Shown one piece after another: positions 9,961-21,500 of a DNA stretch of 64,000 nucleotides. The notes beneath the pieces are model-generated. The model was not told where the DNA came from. It was given only the letters and a program-made list of their open reading frames with translations, and did not search any database. The DNA is from a virus. Each line of letters opens with the position of its first letter. The stretch's first letter is position 1. The stretch spans positions 1 through 64,000 of IMG/VR virus record IMGVR_UViG_3300042691_006355; one strand, written 5' to 3'. Made by a program: the position numbers and the translations under genes.

Positions 9961-9965
9961 ATTTG
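9958..9965 (+). promoter_or_regulatory. TAnnTTTG promoter box (TAAATTTG)
   Basis: Second copy of the same box, overlapping the stop codon of the preceding gene and 4 nt from the ATG at 9970. Spacing is identical to the box at 9142. Confidence 0.55.
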
Positions 9966-9969
9966 TGAT

Positions 9970-10368
9970 ATGGAAGTCCGATACCTAGTTGAAGACGATT
10001 ATCATAAGTTATGCGACTGGTGGAAGGATTGGAGATGGCCAGTCATATCGAAAGACTTCTTGCCAGAGAGTGGCACAGGAGGACTTATGGTATCAAGTAA
10101 TGGAGTAGATGTATGCGCTGGTTTTGTGTACATGACAAACTCAAAGGTTGCTTGGATTGAGTTCATAGTATCGAACTTCCATTACAGAGAGAAAGACAGA
10201 AAGGAAGCCATAGAGTTCTTAATAAACTCACTTTTAGAAGTTTGTAAACAAAAAGGTTTACTTTATGCATTCTCTACACTAAAGAGTCCATCACTTATAG
10301 GGATGTACGAAAACTGTGGATTTCAAAAGGGATCTACAAACACAACAGAAATGATAAAGATTTTATAA
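9970..10368 (+). CDS. GNAT-like acetyltransferase-fold protein
   Basis: 132 residues. The order of elements fits a GNAT fold: N-terminal strand and helix (VRYLVEDDYHKLCDWWKDW), a beta hairpin (GGLMVSSNGVDVCAGFVYM), the central strand WIEFIVSNFHYREKDRKEAIEFLINSLLEVCKQKG, and a terminal strand with MYENCGFQKG, the usual C-terminal GNAT signature. The acetyl-CoA loop is RxxxRxxA-like (YREKDRKEA, residues 77-85). Small GNATs like this are common next to internal virion genes in marine and freshwater phages. The substrate cannot be told from sequence. Confidence 0.65.
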   Translation: MEVRYLVEDDYHKLCDWWKDWRWPVISKDFLPESGTGGLMVSSNGVDVCAGFVYMTNSKVAWIEFIVSNFHYREKDRKEAIEFLINSLLEVCKQKGLLYAFSTLKSPSLIGMYENCGFQKGSTNTTEMIKIL

Positions 10369-10369
10369 T

Positions 10370-11131
10370 ATGGCAGCAGTAACAGGAACAATAGTAGCTT
10401 TAGGTGGTTTGGGTGTTAGCGCAGCTCAAGCTATCGGACAAGGTAAAGCTATGAAGAAAGCTGAGGCAGCATCTTTAAAGGCAAGCCAAGATCTTAAGGC
10501 AATCAATGAGCAAAACGCATTTAAGCAGTTACAGGTTCCAACACTTGGAACTCAACTAGCACAACAATCTCAAGCACAAAGAGAGTCTCAAGCAGTAAAC
10601 ATGTTGCAAGGAGCAGGTGCAGAGGGTGTGATAGGTGGAGTTGGACAATTAGCAATGGCTGGTGGACAAACAGACTTGCAGAATGCAGCTAGACTTGATG
10701 AGTTGAAATTTGAAAGAGATGCCATGCAGGCTCAAGCTCAACAAGGAATCAATTCAAGAAAGCAGCAAAGAGATTTTGAGATAGGTTTTGGTGAAAAACA
10801 AGATGCTGAAATGAGGAGAGCTCAAGCAGAAGCTAATAGAAATGCTGCAATTGAAAGTGCTGTTGGATTTGCAGGAAGTGCGTTAACATCTGCTAGTAAA
10901 CTAGTTCCATTATATGGAAATAAAAATTTAGGTCAAAATGAATTGGCAAATACTCAGTGGACTCCAGAACAATTTGCTAAGTTTGGCAATGTTGGTCAAA
11001 AAGGTGGAGTTAATGTTGGTGATACAACAGATCTTGACTTTGAGTCAATAGGCAATATGTCAAATCAAAAGTTTAAACAATTTATGAAAGGTCTTACTCC
11101 AGAACAAAGACAAATGTTATTTAATCAATAG
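10370..11131 (+). CDS. Internal virion protein candidate (Ala/Gln-rich)
   Basis: 253 residues, starting 1 nt after the GNAT-like gene. The N-terminus (AVTGTIVALGGLGVSAAQAIGQG) is a glycine/alanine-rich hydrophobic segment, followed by a long Gln/Ala-rich helical stretch (residues 30-160), a second small hydrophobic patch (AIESAVGFAGSALTSASKLV, 160-180) and a Gln/Gly/Asn tail. This resembles T7 gp14-type internal proteins, which are ejected and insert in the outer membrane. It forms a set with the two following genes, which get progressively larger, as in podovirus ejectosomes. Assignment is by shape and order. Confidence 0.55.
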   Translation: MAAVTGTIVALGGLGVSAAQAIGQGKAMKKAEAASLKASQDLKAINEQNAFKQLQVPTLGTQLAQQSQAQRESQAVNMLQGAGAEGVIGGVGQLAMAGGQTDLQNAARLDELKFERDAMQAQAQQGINSRKQQRDFEIGFGEKQDAEMRRAQAEANRNAAIESAVGFAGSALTSASKLVPLYGNKNLGQNELANTQWTPEQFAKFGNVGQKGGVNVGDTTDLDFESIGNMSNQKFKQFMKGLTPEQRQMLFNQ

Positions 11132-11134
11132 TAT

Positions 11135-12568
11135 ATGGCAACAAGTAGAAATAATTTTGGAACATACATACCAGTTGAAGCTGTTGACTGGGGAAAGGCT
11201 ATTGGTGGTCTATATAAAACAATAGGAGACATAGGTGAGTCAAGAGAAAAAGAAAAGCAAGCTCTAGACCAAGTAATGACAGACTCTCTTAATATAATAA
11301 ATAACTCTGACATGCTTAAAACTCAGAGTTTAAATGATTATATATTAGCTGGTGCAGAGAATGGTAGGTCTACAATAAAGTCAGCAAACGATAGATTAAA
11401 GTCTGGACAGATAACCCCAAAGGAGTACAAGGCCATAATAAACAATGTAAATACATACTGGTCGTCAATGGGTAATAATATGAAAAACTTTGATGCTACA
11501 AACCAGGAGATATTAAAGAGACAACAACCAGGTGAGGATGGATCAGCTCCTGCTGGATCAGAGTTTGAATTTTTCTTATCACAGCAACATGCTAATTTAG
11601 CTGATTTAAGAAACTCAATGTATCAGTTTAATCCAAACACTGGAGAGGGATACATGGTAAAGATTGACCCTATTACTGGTACACCTAGCCAAGTGATAAA
11701 TAGTATGTCTATAGCTGATCCATCAAACATTATGGATCAACGATTTGATTTTGAGAAAGAAATTGTCACTGCCACTAGAGGTATGAAGCAAGCATATACA
11801 ATGGAAGATGGGACTGTAACTATAAAGGATCCAATGAAGAATGCTTCAGTAGCAAATTCTGTAGCATCTCTAATTACATCATTAACTGGAACGCCAAGGA
11901 TGACTGCTCAGGCATTAGCTAGATATGGTGACTTTGATTTTTATGAGACTGAAGAACAAAGAAATCAAATTATAATGTCTGAAATTCAAAATGAAAATAA
12001 GTCTAGACAGCTTCAAGGTAAAAAACCATTGGACGAAGATCAAATAAAAACATTTACAGAAAACATGTCTGCAAAATTGATTCAAGTTACTCTTGACAAT
12101 AGTAATAAGTACCAACCTATTATTACTCCAGAACAACAACAAGAAGCAGAGGAAATATTAAAAGATCTAATTGTAGCTCAATTTCCTAAGAGCCAAACTG
12201 AGGATGAGCCTAGAGCTCCAAGAAGAAGCTCTGGAAGCGGAAGAAGTAGTATGTCTGTAGATAAAAACACATTAAATCTTGCTCAAAGAGTAAAGAGCGC
12301 ATTGTCTACTGAAGATCCAAACGTAGCTGTAAAAAATTTAAATAAAATAATTGGAGGTACTGATAAAAGAGTTAAATGGACTGGAAATGAATTTGCTATA
12401 GAAGAATATAAGCCAAATCGTAAAGATAAATTTGGTAAACCAAGTCCAGGATGGGAAATCACTGTACCTAAAATAAGTTGGGACGCATCTGCTTTTGGAC
12501 CAGCATTTGGGTACAATAGTACATCAAATATAGAAAAATGGAATGACGCTATTGAATCTTTAAAATAA
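11135..12568 (+). CDS. Internal virion / ejection protein candidate
   Basis: 477 residues, beginning 3 nt after the preceding stop. It is mostly helical with a charged N-terminal coiled-coil-like part (KTIGDIGESREKEKQALDQVM), a Gln/Glu-rich middle around 330-345 and a Ser/Arg low-complexity linker (APRRSSGSGRSS, about 365-376) before a compact C-terminal 100 residues. No signal peptide or catalytic motif is seen. Its place between the Ala-rich internal protein and the 3525-residue protein suggests a middle ejectosome component (gp15-like in order, not in recognisable sequence). Confidence 0.5.
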   Translation: MATSRNNFGTYIPVEAVDWGKAIGGLYKTIGDIGESREKEKQALDQVMTDSLNIINNSDMLKTQSLNDYILAGAENGRSTIKSANDRLKSGQITPKEYKAIINNVNTYWSSMGNNMKNFDATNQEILKRQQPGEDGSAPAGSEFEFFLSQQHANLADLRNSMYQFNPNTGEGYMVKIDPITGTPSQVINSMSIADPSNIMDQRFDFEKEIVTATRGMKQAYTMEDGTVTIKDPMKNASVANSVASLITSLTGTPRMTAQALARYGDFDFYETEEQRNQIIMSEIQNENKSRQLQGKKPLDEDQIKTFTENMSAKLIQVTLDNSNKYQPIITPEQQQEAEEILKDLIVAQFPKSQTEDEPRAPRRSSGSGRSSMSVDKNTLNLAQRVKSALSTEDPNVAVKNLNKIIGGTDKRVKWTGNEFAIEEYKPNRKDKFGKPSPGWEITVPKISWDASAFGPAFGYNSTSNIEKWNDAIESLK

Positions 12569-12571
12569 AAA

Positions 12572-15500
12572 ATGGAAGAACTAAATTCACAATCATCTTT
12601 TGATAGATTAATAGATAACACAACCAATCCACCAGAAGGTCTTCCTGATGGATTATATACGTATCCAGGTGTTGATGCGTTATATAAAAAAGAGAACGGT
12701 CAGTGGTTTAAAAAAGTTGGTGGTTCTAGCTATATTCAATTAAAAGATGGAAACGTAGCGGAAAGAATCAAGAAGCTAGAGAGCGATGCTGTCGCTGTAC
12801 CAAAAAAAAGGGAGGAAATACAGAAGTTTACGAACATACAAGACTTCGATGTAATTCAACCAGTAGAGCAATATACAGATATATTCGAAAGAAAAGAAAA
12901 TCTACTAGTAAAACCAAAAAAAGAAGAGAAGCCAAAGGACATTAGAATAGTAGATAATGATGGAATAAAAACTTGGCAAGAACAAAAAGAGGTAAAGGTT
13001 CAACAAAAAATTGATCCAAAGACTGGTATTCCAACGGGACCGTCATACTTCGTTAAGTATGAAGACATTACAGATCCTGCTAGAGTATCTAAATTAAACG
13101 AGTCATACAAGGAGGACGCATCAACAAGCAAAGACCAAAAAGTATTTACTGGTTATCCTGGAAAAGAAGGTACAGAATATATAATAAACGAAGACAATCT
13201 ATGGGAAGTAAAGAGACCAGGATCAGATGATTTCTTAGTTATATCTACTCCAGAGTCTGTTACTGCATTAAATAATTACTTTAAACAAAAAGCTGAAATA
13301 TTTGATGACAAAAAGGCTGTTGAGATAAAAAACAAAAATAAAGAAACACTAGACTTAAGGTACAGAATAAATAAGGTAGACAGAAAATTAATTCTAGGAA
13401 CAGAAGAAAATGCACAAGAAGTTCTTGAAAGATTGTTTCCAGAGTATGAGTTTGAACAGTTTGGTATAGGTACTGACAACATAAGAGTTAAAAGTAAGTC
13501 AAATGAAATAACTATATCTCTAGGGTCAAATGAATCAGACGAAAGCGAGGCATTAAGACTAAGAAGTTTCTTAAGAGAAAATGCAGGTGACATAGACGAG
13601 AGCCGATACAAGGCAATAATGCTACAAAGAAAGCTTGACGCTCAAAATAAAAAGTATTATGGTACGTTTGGATTTTCTGGTTTACAGACAGTTCTTGAAA
13701 CTGGTAAACCAAAAGAATTAGGTCTTGAAGAAAAAACAGAAGCGGCAAGAGAGGAGTTCTTAATTGACTTAAGTAGCCAATACAAAGACGCTTACTTAAG
13801 AACAAAAGACAAAAGTGAAAAAGAAAAAAACGCTGCGTTTTCTGTACTTAAACCAAAAGAAGAAGAGATATCAATAATTAATAAATACGCTGATGATGTT
13901 TTAGCTCAGGGTAACATATTAATTAAACAAAAAAAACAAGTAGATACAGATATATCAATATTAGAATCAAAATATAAGAATGGACTTATAAATGAAGATG
14001 AGTATAATCAATCTATTACTGATATAAAAGATAAATTAAAATTAATTAGTGATGAGTCAAATTCATTTCAAAATAATTTAAAGAACGTATCTCTATCTCA
14101 AGATCTTGTAAACAAATCAATTGCAGCAAATCTATTAATTCAAAAGAACAAGGGGTCATTTGTAGGTGGTATTGCATATAGTGCTGTAGATGGTATACTG
14201 TCAATACCTAGAATGGTAGCTATGGCAGACAAAGAGACTAAAGATAAGTGGATTGAAGAAATTGTAGGTGTAGGAACAACTGAAAGTTATGTAAACTCAG
14301 ATGATAGGTGGGATATTACTAAGGCTGCATTTCAGATGTCAAGATCACTATCTGCTATGGCAGTTGGATCTATAGGAGGTACATACGGAGCATACGCATC
14401 ACTATATGCAATGTCATACTACGAGATGAAGGATGAGCTAGATCAACTTGACATATCTGGAGTATCAGAAGGAGACAAGGTGCTGATGTCTGGTGCATAC
14501 GGATTAATTGGTGGAGCACTTGAAAACTTTGGTTTGAGTTATCTTGTAGGTAAATCTCCACTAAAGTCAGCACTATCTAACGCAATACTTAAAAATGCAT
14601 TTAGTCAGATACCTAAGAATGCAAGCAAGGAAATGGTAGAGGCTCAAGTAATAAAGAGCACTAAAATGATGATTGCTAAGTATGGTATTACTGCTGCTGG
14701 GTCTTCTTTACTTGAAGGTGGTGTAGAAGGAACGCAGAGACTTGCTCAAATGGGAATACAAGAGGTTTACGATGTAATGAAGGGTTCGGACTACTTTAAT
14801 AATAAATCTGCTTATGAGGTGTTAGGTGACGTAGCATACGAGTCTTACATGGGATTCTTGGGTGGTGGAATTGTGGAGACAGTGCAACAATCTGGAAATG
14901 TATTAAAAGATGGATCTGCTGCGTTTAAAGATAAAAAACAATTAAATCTTTTAATTGATGCGGCAAAGACTATGGGTATAGACAAGGCTTTAGTATCAAA
15001 ATTAAAGTCAGACATACTCAATGGTAATATTAAAAAAGAAGAGGCTGAAAAACAGTTAAATGCATTTAAAGAAATGCAGGGTAAGATAAAATCAATTCCT
15101 GACGACATGTCTGTTGATAATCAAGCCAAAGCACTAGACTTAATACTAGAGAGAGATAGACTTAATAAAGAGATAGAAGGGAAGGACCCTAACTTGGTTA
15201 AACCTCAGTCAGACAGGGTAACCGAGATTAATAATAGTCTGCAAGAATTATCAAAACAAAATGCCGTACAAGAGCCAAGCACAGAGGGCGTTCTTCAACG
15301 CGAACAAGAAGGAGTTGCAGAAACAGGGGGTGAACGTGGAGGAATGGAACAAGTCGTCCAAGGGGAAGAAGTTACCAGAGAAGGTAAAACAAAAGCCGTC
15401 CAAGAAGAAGTAGTAATAGATAAGCCTGTAATTCAATCAAACTCAAAGACAGAGGTTGATAGAGTTAAGTCATTATCAAATGATGCTGAGGATGGTGCAA

Positions 15501-18500
15501 CGTTCAACCTAGACGGAACAAAGTACGAAGGTAAAGGACTCATTGTTCCAGTAGTAAGTAAGAACACTACTGCTGAAGAATTAACTCCAGAAATGATATC
15601 TGACTTTGTCGAAGAGCACAAAGATAAGATTGGAGACAACGAGACTGTAAAGGTTGGAATTTATAAATTCCCAAACAGCAACCAGGTATCTATTGACTTA
15701 AATATACTGGCTCCAGAATCTGCTAGAGAACAAGCAATTGAGTTTGGTAAGAATGCAGACCAAGAGTCATTGTTTGACTTAAGTACATTCGAGAACGTTA
15801 AGACTGGAGGTACTGGACTTAATCCAGTACAGTTTAACAATGAGCAGTTTAGAGAGATATCTAAAGCATTTAAGGAAGGAAGAGTTCCAGATGTATTTGC
15901 GCAACAACCCGTTACTCAAATTGAAGAAGTTACAATAACTCCAGAGACCAGTCAGACTGTTAGTGAGAGAATTAATAAGGAGACAGATACAAAAAGAAAG
16001 AAAGTATTTACTGCCGTTCAGAAAGTATTGTCTGCTATTCCTAATTCAAGAATTATATTGCACGACAACACTGATGCATTTGTTGCTGGTGTTGCTAAGT
16101 CTGCCAATATAACAAATGACCAGGCTATATCTCAAGGTGTTCAAGATAACAGAGGTTCATATGTTAATGGTGACATACATATAAACTTAGAAAAGGCTGG
16201 TGTGTCTACAGTATTTCACGAGGCGTTCCACGACCTGTTGGCAAAGAAAGGACTTGAGTCTGGCGCATTGTTAGAAATGGCAAAAGGTCTTAAGTCAGTT
16301 ATATCTGACAAAGCACTTAAGAAAAGACTTGATAACTTTGTATCTAACTATGAGCAGGGAGAAAGAGCTGAGGAGTATACTACTGAGCTTGGAGCCATCA
16401 TGGCTGAGGCTCAGAGAGAACTATCTACTACAAAGTTCCAGCAGTTTAAAACACTAGTCAATAAGATTGCCAAGAAGCTAGGTCTTCCTGTTGTCTTTTC
16501 TGCTGCATCAACTGCACAAGATGCCGTTGACTTTATGAACTCAATGTCTGGTAAGCTTGGAAGAGGTGAGCAGATTGAGGTTGGTGATGCTATTAAAGTT
16601 GATACAAATGAATTATCTATTAAGGCTGAAAGGATAGGTAATTTTGATGTATCATATTTTGAAGATGCTAATGATTACAAAAAATTAGTAGAAAATGGGA
16701 GTGTAGAAAACAATTATGATATAAATAAAATAGCTGGTGAAACTGTAGCTATACATCAACCAGACAACATGTTTGTTGGAGATTTAAATTATAAAGGCAA
16801 AAATATATTTAAAGGTCTAGGAGGAGTTTTTTATACTTTAATTACTGGAAATGTTTGGGCATCTGGATCTGAAACTTCAGCTAAAAATTTAACTAATTTA
16901 ATAAATAAATCATTAAAAGAATCTACTGATGGTATTGGTAGATTAGTATTAGTTAGAGGGTCTGAGTCTAAAATGATATCATCTACAGAAGGAGTTAAGG
17001 CTGCAATGTCAATAATAGAATTGCTAGTTGATAAAGGATTAATAAATAGATCTGAATTTAGATCATCACTAATTCGTGCTGGTAAAAAATTTAATATTGA
17101 TTTTTCTGGTAAAGATTCATCAGCTGCAATACATAAAGACATTAAAGAAAAATTCATGGATGTTAAAAATTCAACATTCCAAAAAAGAGGAGATTTCTTT
17201 GATGAAGTTATAAATGATTTATCTAAAACTTCAAAAAGTGTATCAGAAAAAGAAAATATTGATAATATACGAAAAGAATTAGGTAGCAAAAGAAAAATAT
17301 CTTTTAGTAAAGATGGTATTAGAGATTCAATAGGTTATATACTAACTGAAAGATTACTTCAAGATTTACCACCTAGTCATGTATATGCTGTAATAGAAGT
17401 TACTGAACCAGTTACATATGAAGAAAGAAAAGGTCATGATAGTTATCCTTGGGTTTTAAAGTCAAAATCTAAACCAAAATTAAAATTATTATCCGACAGG
17501 GGTAATGCCGTTAAAGATGGCGTATTTGAAATGATTGATGGATCTGAAGTTACATTTGGTAAACTTGGACTAGCTCAAAGTGGCATTGGTATTGCAAAAA
17601 TATCTAAACAAAAAACAAAAATTAATCAAATCAAAGCTCAAAAAACAGAACCTGTTGCTGGAAATAAACTATTTAACGAGCCGTTAAAAGATGCCGAGAC
17701 AATAGCAAAGTCATATATGAAGTCTGTAGGAATGGAATATGTTCCTGTAGAAAAGATAACCAAGCTAGATGAAAATATTTCAAAAAGAATATCCGATGCG
17801 TATGACAAAATGAAAAACGATCCTAACGATCCACAAGTCAAAAAAGCATACGAGGCTATGGCGAAGGAGACGTTAGATCAGTATGACCAGATACTAGAAA
17901 AAGGATATAATGTTGAGATAAATAATAACGAACCATACTCTTCTTCTGAGGACATGATAAATGATCTTAGAGACAATAAGAGAATGAAAATATTCTCTAC
18001 TGAGTCTGGTTTTGGTGATGAGCCAATAACTGAAGAACAGAGAAAAGAAAATCCATTGTTAAGAGACTCTGGTAGAAAAGATATCAACGGAGAAACTTTA
18101 TTGGTTAATGATGTGTTCAGATTTGTACATGACTTTTTTGGTCATGCAAAATTAGGCAATAGCTTTGGTCCAATAGGAGAGGAAAATGCATGGAGAGTTC
18201 ACTCAGAAATGTATTCACCAGAAGCTAGAAAAGCCATGACATCTGAGACAAGAGGGCAGAATAGCTGGGTTAATTTTAGCGGAGTTAATGACGCTGTATT
18301 TAAGAAAAGAGATAAGGCAAGAGAGCTTCGTAAACAAGGTAAGGTAGAAGAGGCAGACAAAATGGTCGGAGAGGTATACGAAGAGATGAAATTTGCCGAT
18401 CAAAAAGTTGGACTACTTCCAGATTTTGCATTTGAGGAAGGAAGACCATCCAAAATAAAAGCACAAATAGTAGGTAAAAATGCTAGACTATCTCAAGATG

Positions 18501-21500
18501 TAAGAGATAATTTACAGATAGCCAGAGAAATGGAAGATAATGGAAAATCTGATAAAGAAATAAGATTTACTACTGGATGGGAAAGAGGTGCTGATAAAAA
18601 ATGGAGATATGAGATAGATGATAATATATTATTTGTAAAGAGTCGTCTTTTAAATGAATTTAAAAAAATAGATCAAAATAATATCAATGAGATAAATATA
18701 AATAATGTTATATCAAATGAATTAATAAAGTTATATCCAGAAATTAAAGATGTAAAAATAATTTTTGATCCAGCAATTAAGGTAGGAAATGCTTCATATA
18801 ATTCTTCAACAAAAACAATATCAATATCATATGATCCTAATCTAAATGATTTAGCTGCCTCTCTTTTGCATGAAATTCAACATTCTATACAAGAAATAGA
18901 AGGTTTTGCTGTAGGAACTAGTATTTCGAAAATAACTGATTCATTAGGTGAAAAATTAATAAGTGAAATAGAAAGTGGTAAAGATGCTGTAATTTACAAT
19001 AAACTATATTCTATTCTTTCTGGAATAGATACATCAAACAAAATAAAATTAAAATCTGGTATGTCAAAAATACAGGCATTACTAGATAAATATTCAATAA
19101 AAAAATATGGTAAAACAGTTAATGCATCAGCTATTGATTTATATAAAAAATTTGCTGGAGAAACTGAAGCAAGAAATGTAGAGAATAGAATGAAAATGAC
19201 TCCAGAAGAAAGGAGACAAACTACATTGCAAGAAACAGAAGATGTTGCTAGAGAAGACCAAATAATATTTTTTGAAAATAAAATAAAAGCTCAAAAACAG
19301 TCAAAAGAAGATGCCATTCAAGATGCCAAGGACATACACGAAAAGTCATTCAAAAGATTTAAAGATTCAAAAAGAGCCATAGCAAATGCCGTAAATAATC
19401 TTGAAAAGTCAGACTGGTATAGAGACTCTGACGACACTCAAAGAGAGGAGGCAGTAAGAGAGATCAAAGAATTCTTTGGAGAGAAAATAAAGAAGGCTAC
19501 ATCTGTTGCCAAGGTAATGGGCAAGACCAAGCAGACTGCCTTTGTGTCTGACCTTGCTGCGGCAATTCGCGACCAAGTTAAGTTACAGGCACGATCATCA
19601 AGAGAGACAGCTAAAGATATCAACGATAGACGTAAGGCCCTTGGAGAGTCTATAAAGCAGGTTGTAAAGAGCTACAAAGGAAAGATAACAGAGAAACAAT
19701 TGAACGCTATAAATAGAAGAATAGCAAGCGTTAATCTGTTTAACCAGGAAATGGTTGATAGAGTAGTTGACTACGTGAACAAGGTGATGAGCAATGCAGA
19801 GTACGCTGGAAAGGTAAACAATGCATTTGCAGAAAGAAGAGCGATCAGAAGAATGATGAAGTCTGGAAACATGACAGAGACTGTCGCTGTTGCCAGAGAG
19901 TTTGTTCAGATCGATCCGTCAATGGTGGATGACATAGACACGTATCTTGAGATGGCCGCTCAAATTAGAGGGGCAGTAAAATCATCAAAACGTGTAAAAG
20001 ACTCAGTATCGTTAAAGCAGATTGTGAACTTTGGAGAGGCATACGAATACATCAAACCAACCCTTGAAAGACAGGAAGAGATGATGAAAAATATGAGACT
20101 TGCCGAGTATAACGATCTAGTTGACTCTGGTGTTATATCTAAAGATATGACGCTTAAAGAAATCAATAAGATAATAAATACTATTAGAGATAATGCAGAC
20201 GCAGAGATAAAGGCAGATGAAGAAGCTGCTGCTATGGATTTTCTAAAAGATAAACTAGGATACATTAAAACTTTGCTTCGTATATCTCCATTAAAGGGAT
20301 ACAATCCAGTAACTGGAGAACAGATTGAGATAAGCGAAAGACATTCAAATATGATTAATAATATAATCAAATCAAATCTAGACGATTTGTCTTTAAAGCA
20401 AATGATAGAGATGGTTGATTCTTTAAATAATTTCTATGAGAATGGAGCAGTTGGAGGACTTGAAGCGGCATACGAGACAATACTAGGAGAACAAAATGCC
20501 AAGTCTTTAGAAAAGAAAGGTATTGTTGCAAGACCACTAAAGATGTACTTCAATAAAAAACTTGGTCAAATATTTGGAACCGAACTTACATCTCTTAACG
20601 AACTGTTTAACAGAATGTTTGTTGGGGCTAAGAAAGGTATAGAAGTAATGGCTAAGAGTGGTTTTTCAGATATTATTATTGGAGCCAATAAAGCTAGAAG
20701 ACAGATAAAAGAAATACAGGATAGATACGTTAAAGAATTCGAAAAAACTAAAGACTTCTTCCAGATTGAAAATGTTTATGAGAGAGGTGCATTTGCGTTC
20801 TTAAGTAGAAACTTAATTGGAAATGATGCAGAAGTAAAATCAGAGTTTAATAGACGTGTAGACCTGTTACTTGAAAGTGTTGAGGCATTGAAAAATGGAA
20901 CGTCCAAAGAGCAAGAAATGGCTAAAATATACGAGAAGGTATTAGATAAGATGGATGTAAAGTCTAGAGATCTTGATACAATTGCTGGTAAAATGGAGAG
21001 TTTTAATAAAGAAGCAACGCAATGGTGGATAAACGAATGGTCCAAGCACTACTCAGACCTATCAGACGTGTCAAGATCAGTATACAACACAATACTAGGA
21101 AAGGATATAAACTATACCCCAGACAGATACAAGTCAACAACAGAAGGATCAAAATTAGGTATAGACGATAACATAGTAGAAAGAAACTCGGCATTCTTAA
21201 TCAACACAGATTCTATAACAGATACTAACGAGTCTGGTGTTATGATTGCATCAGTTAGACCTAAAGTCCTACCAAAAGGAAGGTACGTAAGCCTTGACTT
21301 TGATATGAATAATGTTGACTCACTTACAGGTGCGCTGGTAGATATAAACACTGCTGGAGCAATTAGAAGGTTAGATTCATTCTTTAAGTCTAAGTCATTT
21401 AAAGCAATTGTACCAACTATTGAAGATAGAAAGATACTTACAGAAAGAGTAAACAAGTATATCAGAAGATCTAAAAACAAACTGTCTGTTCCTAGCGATG

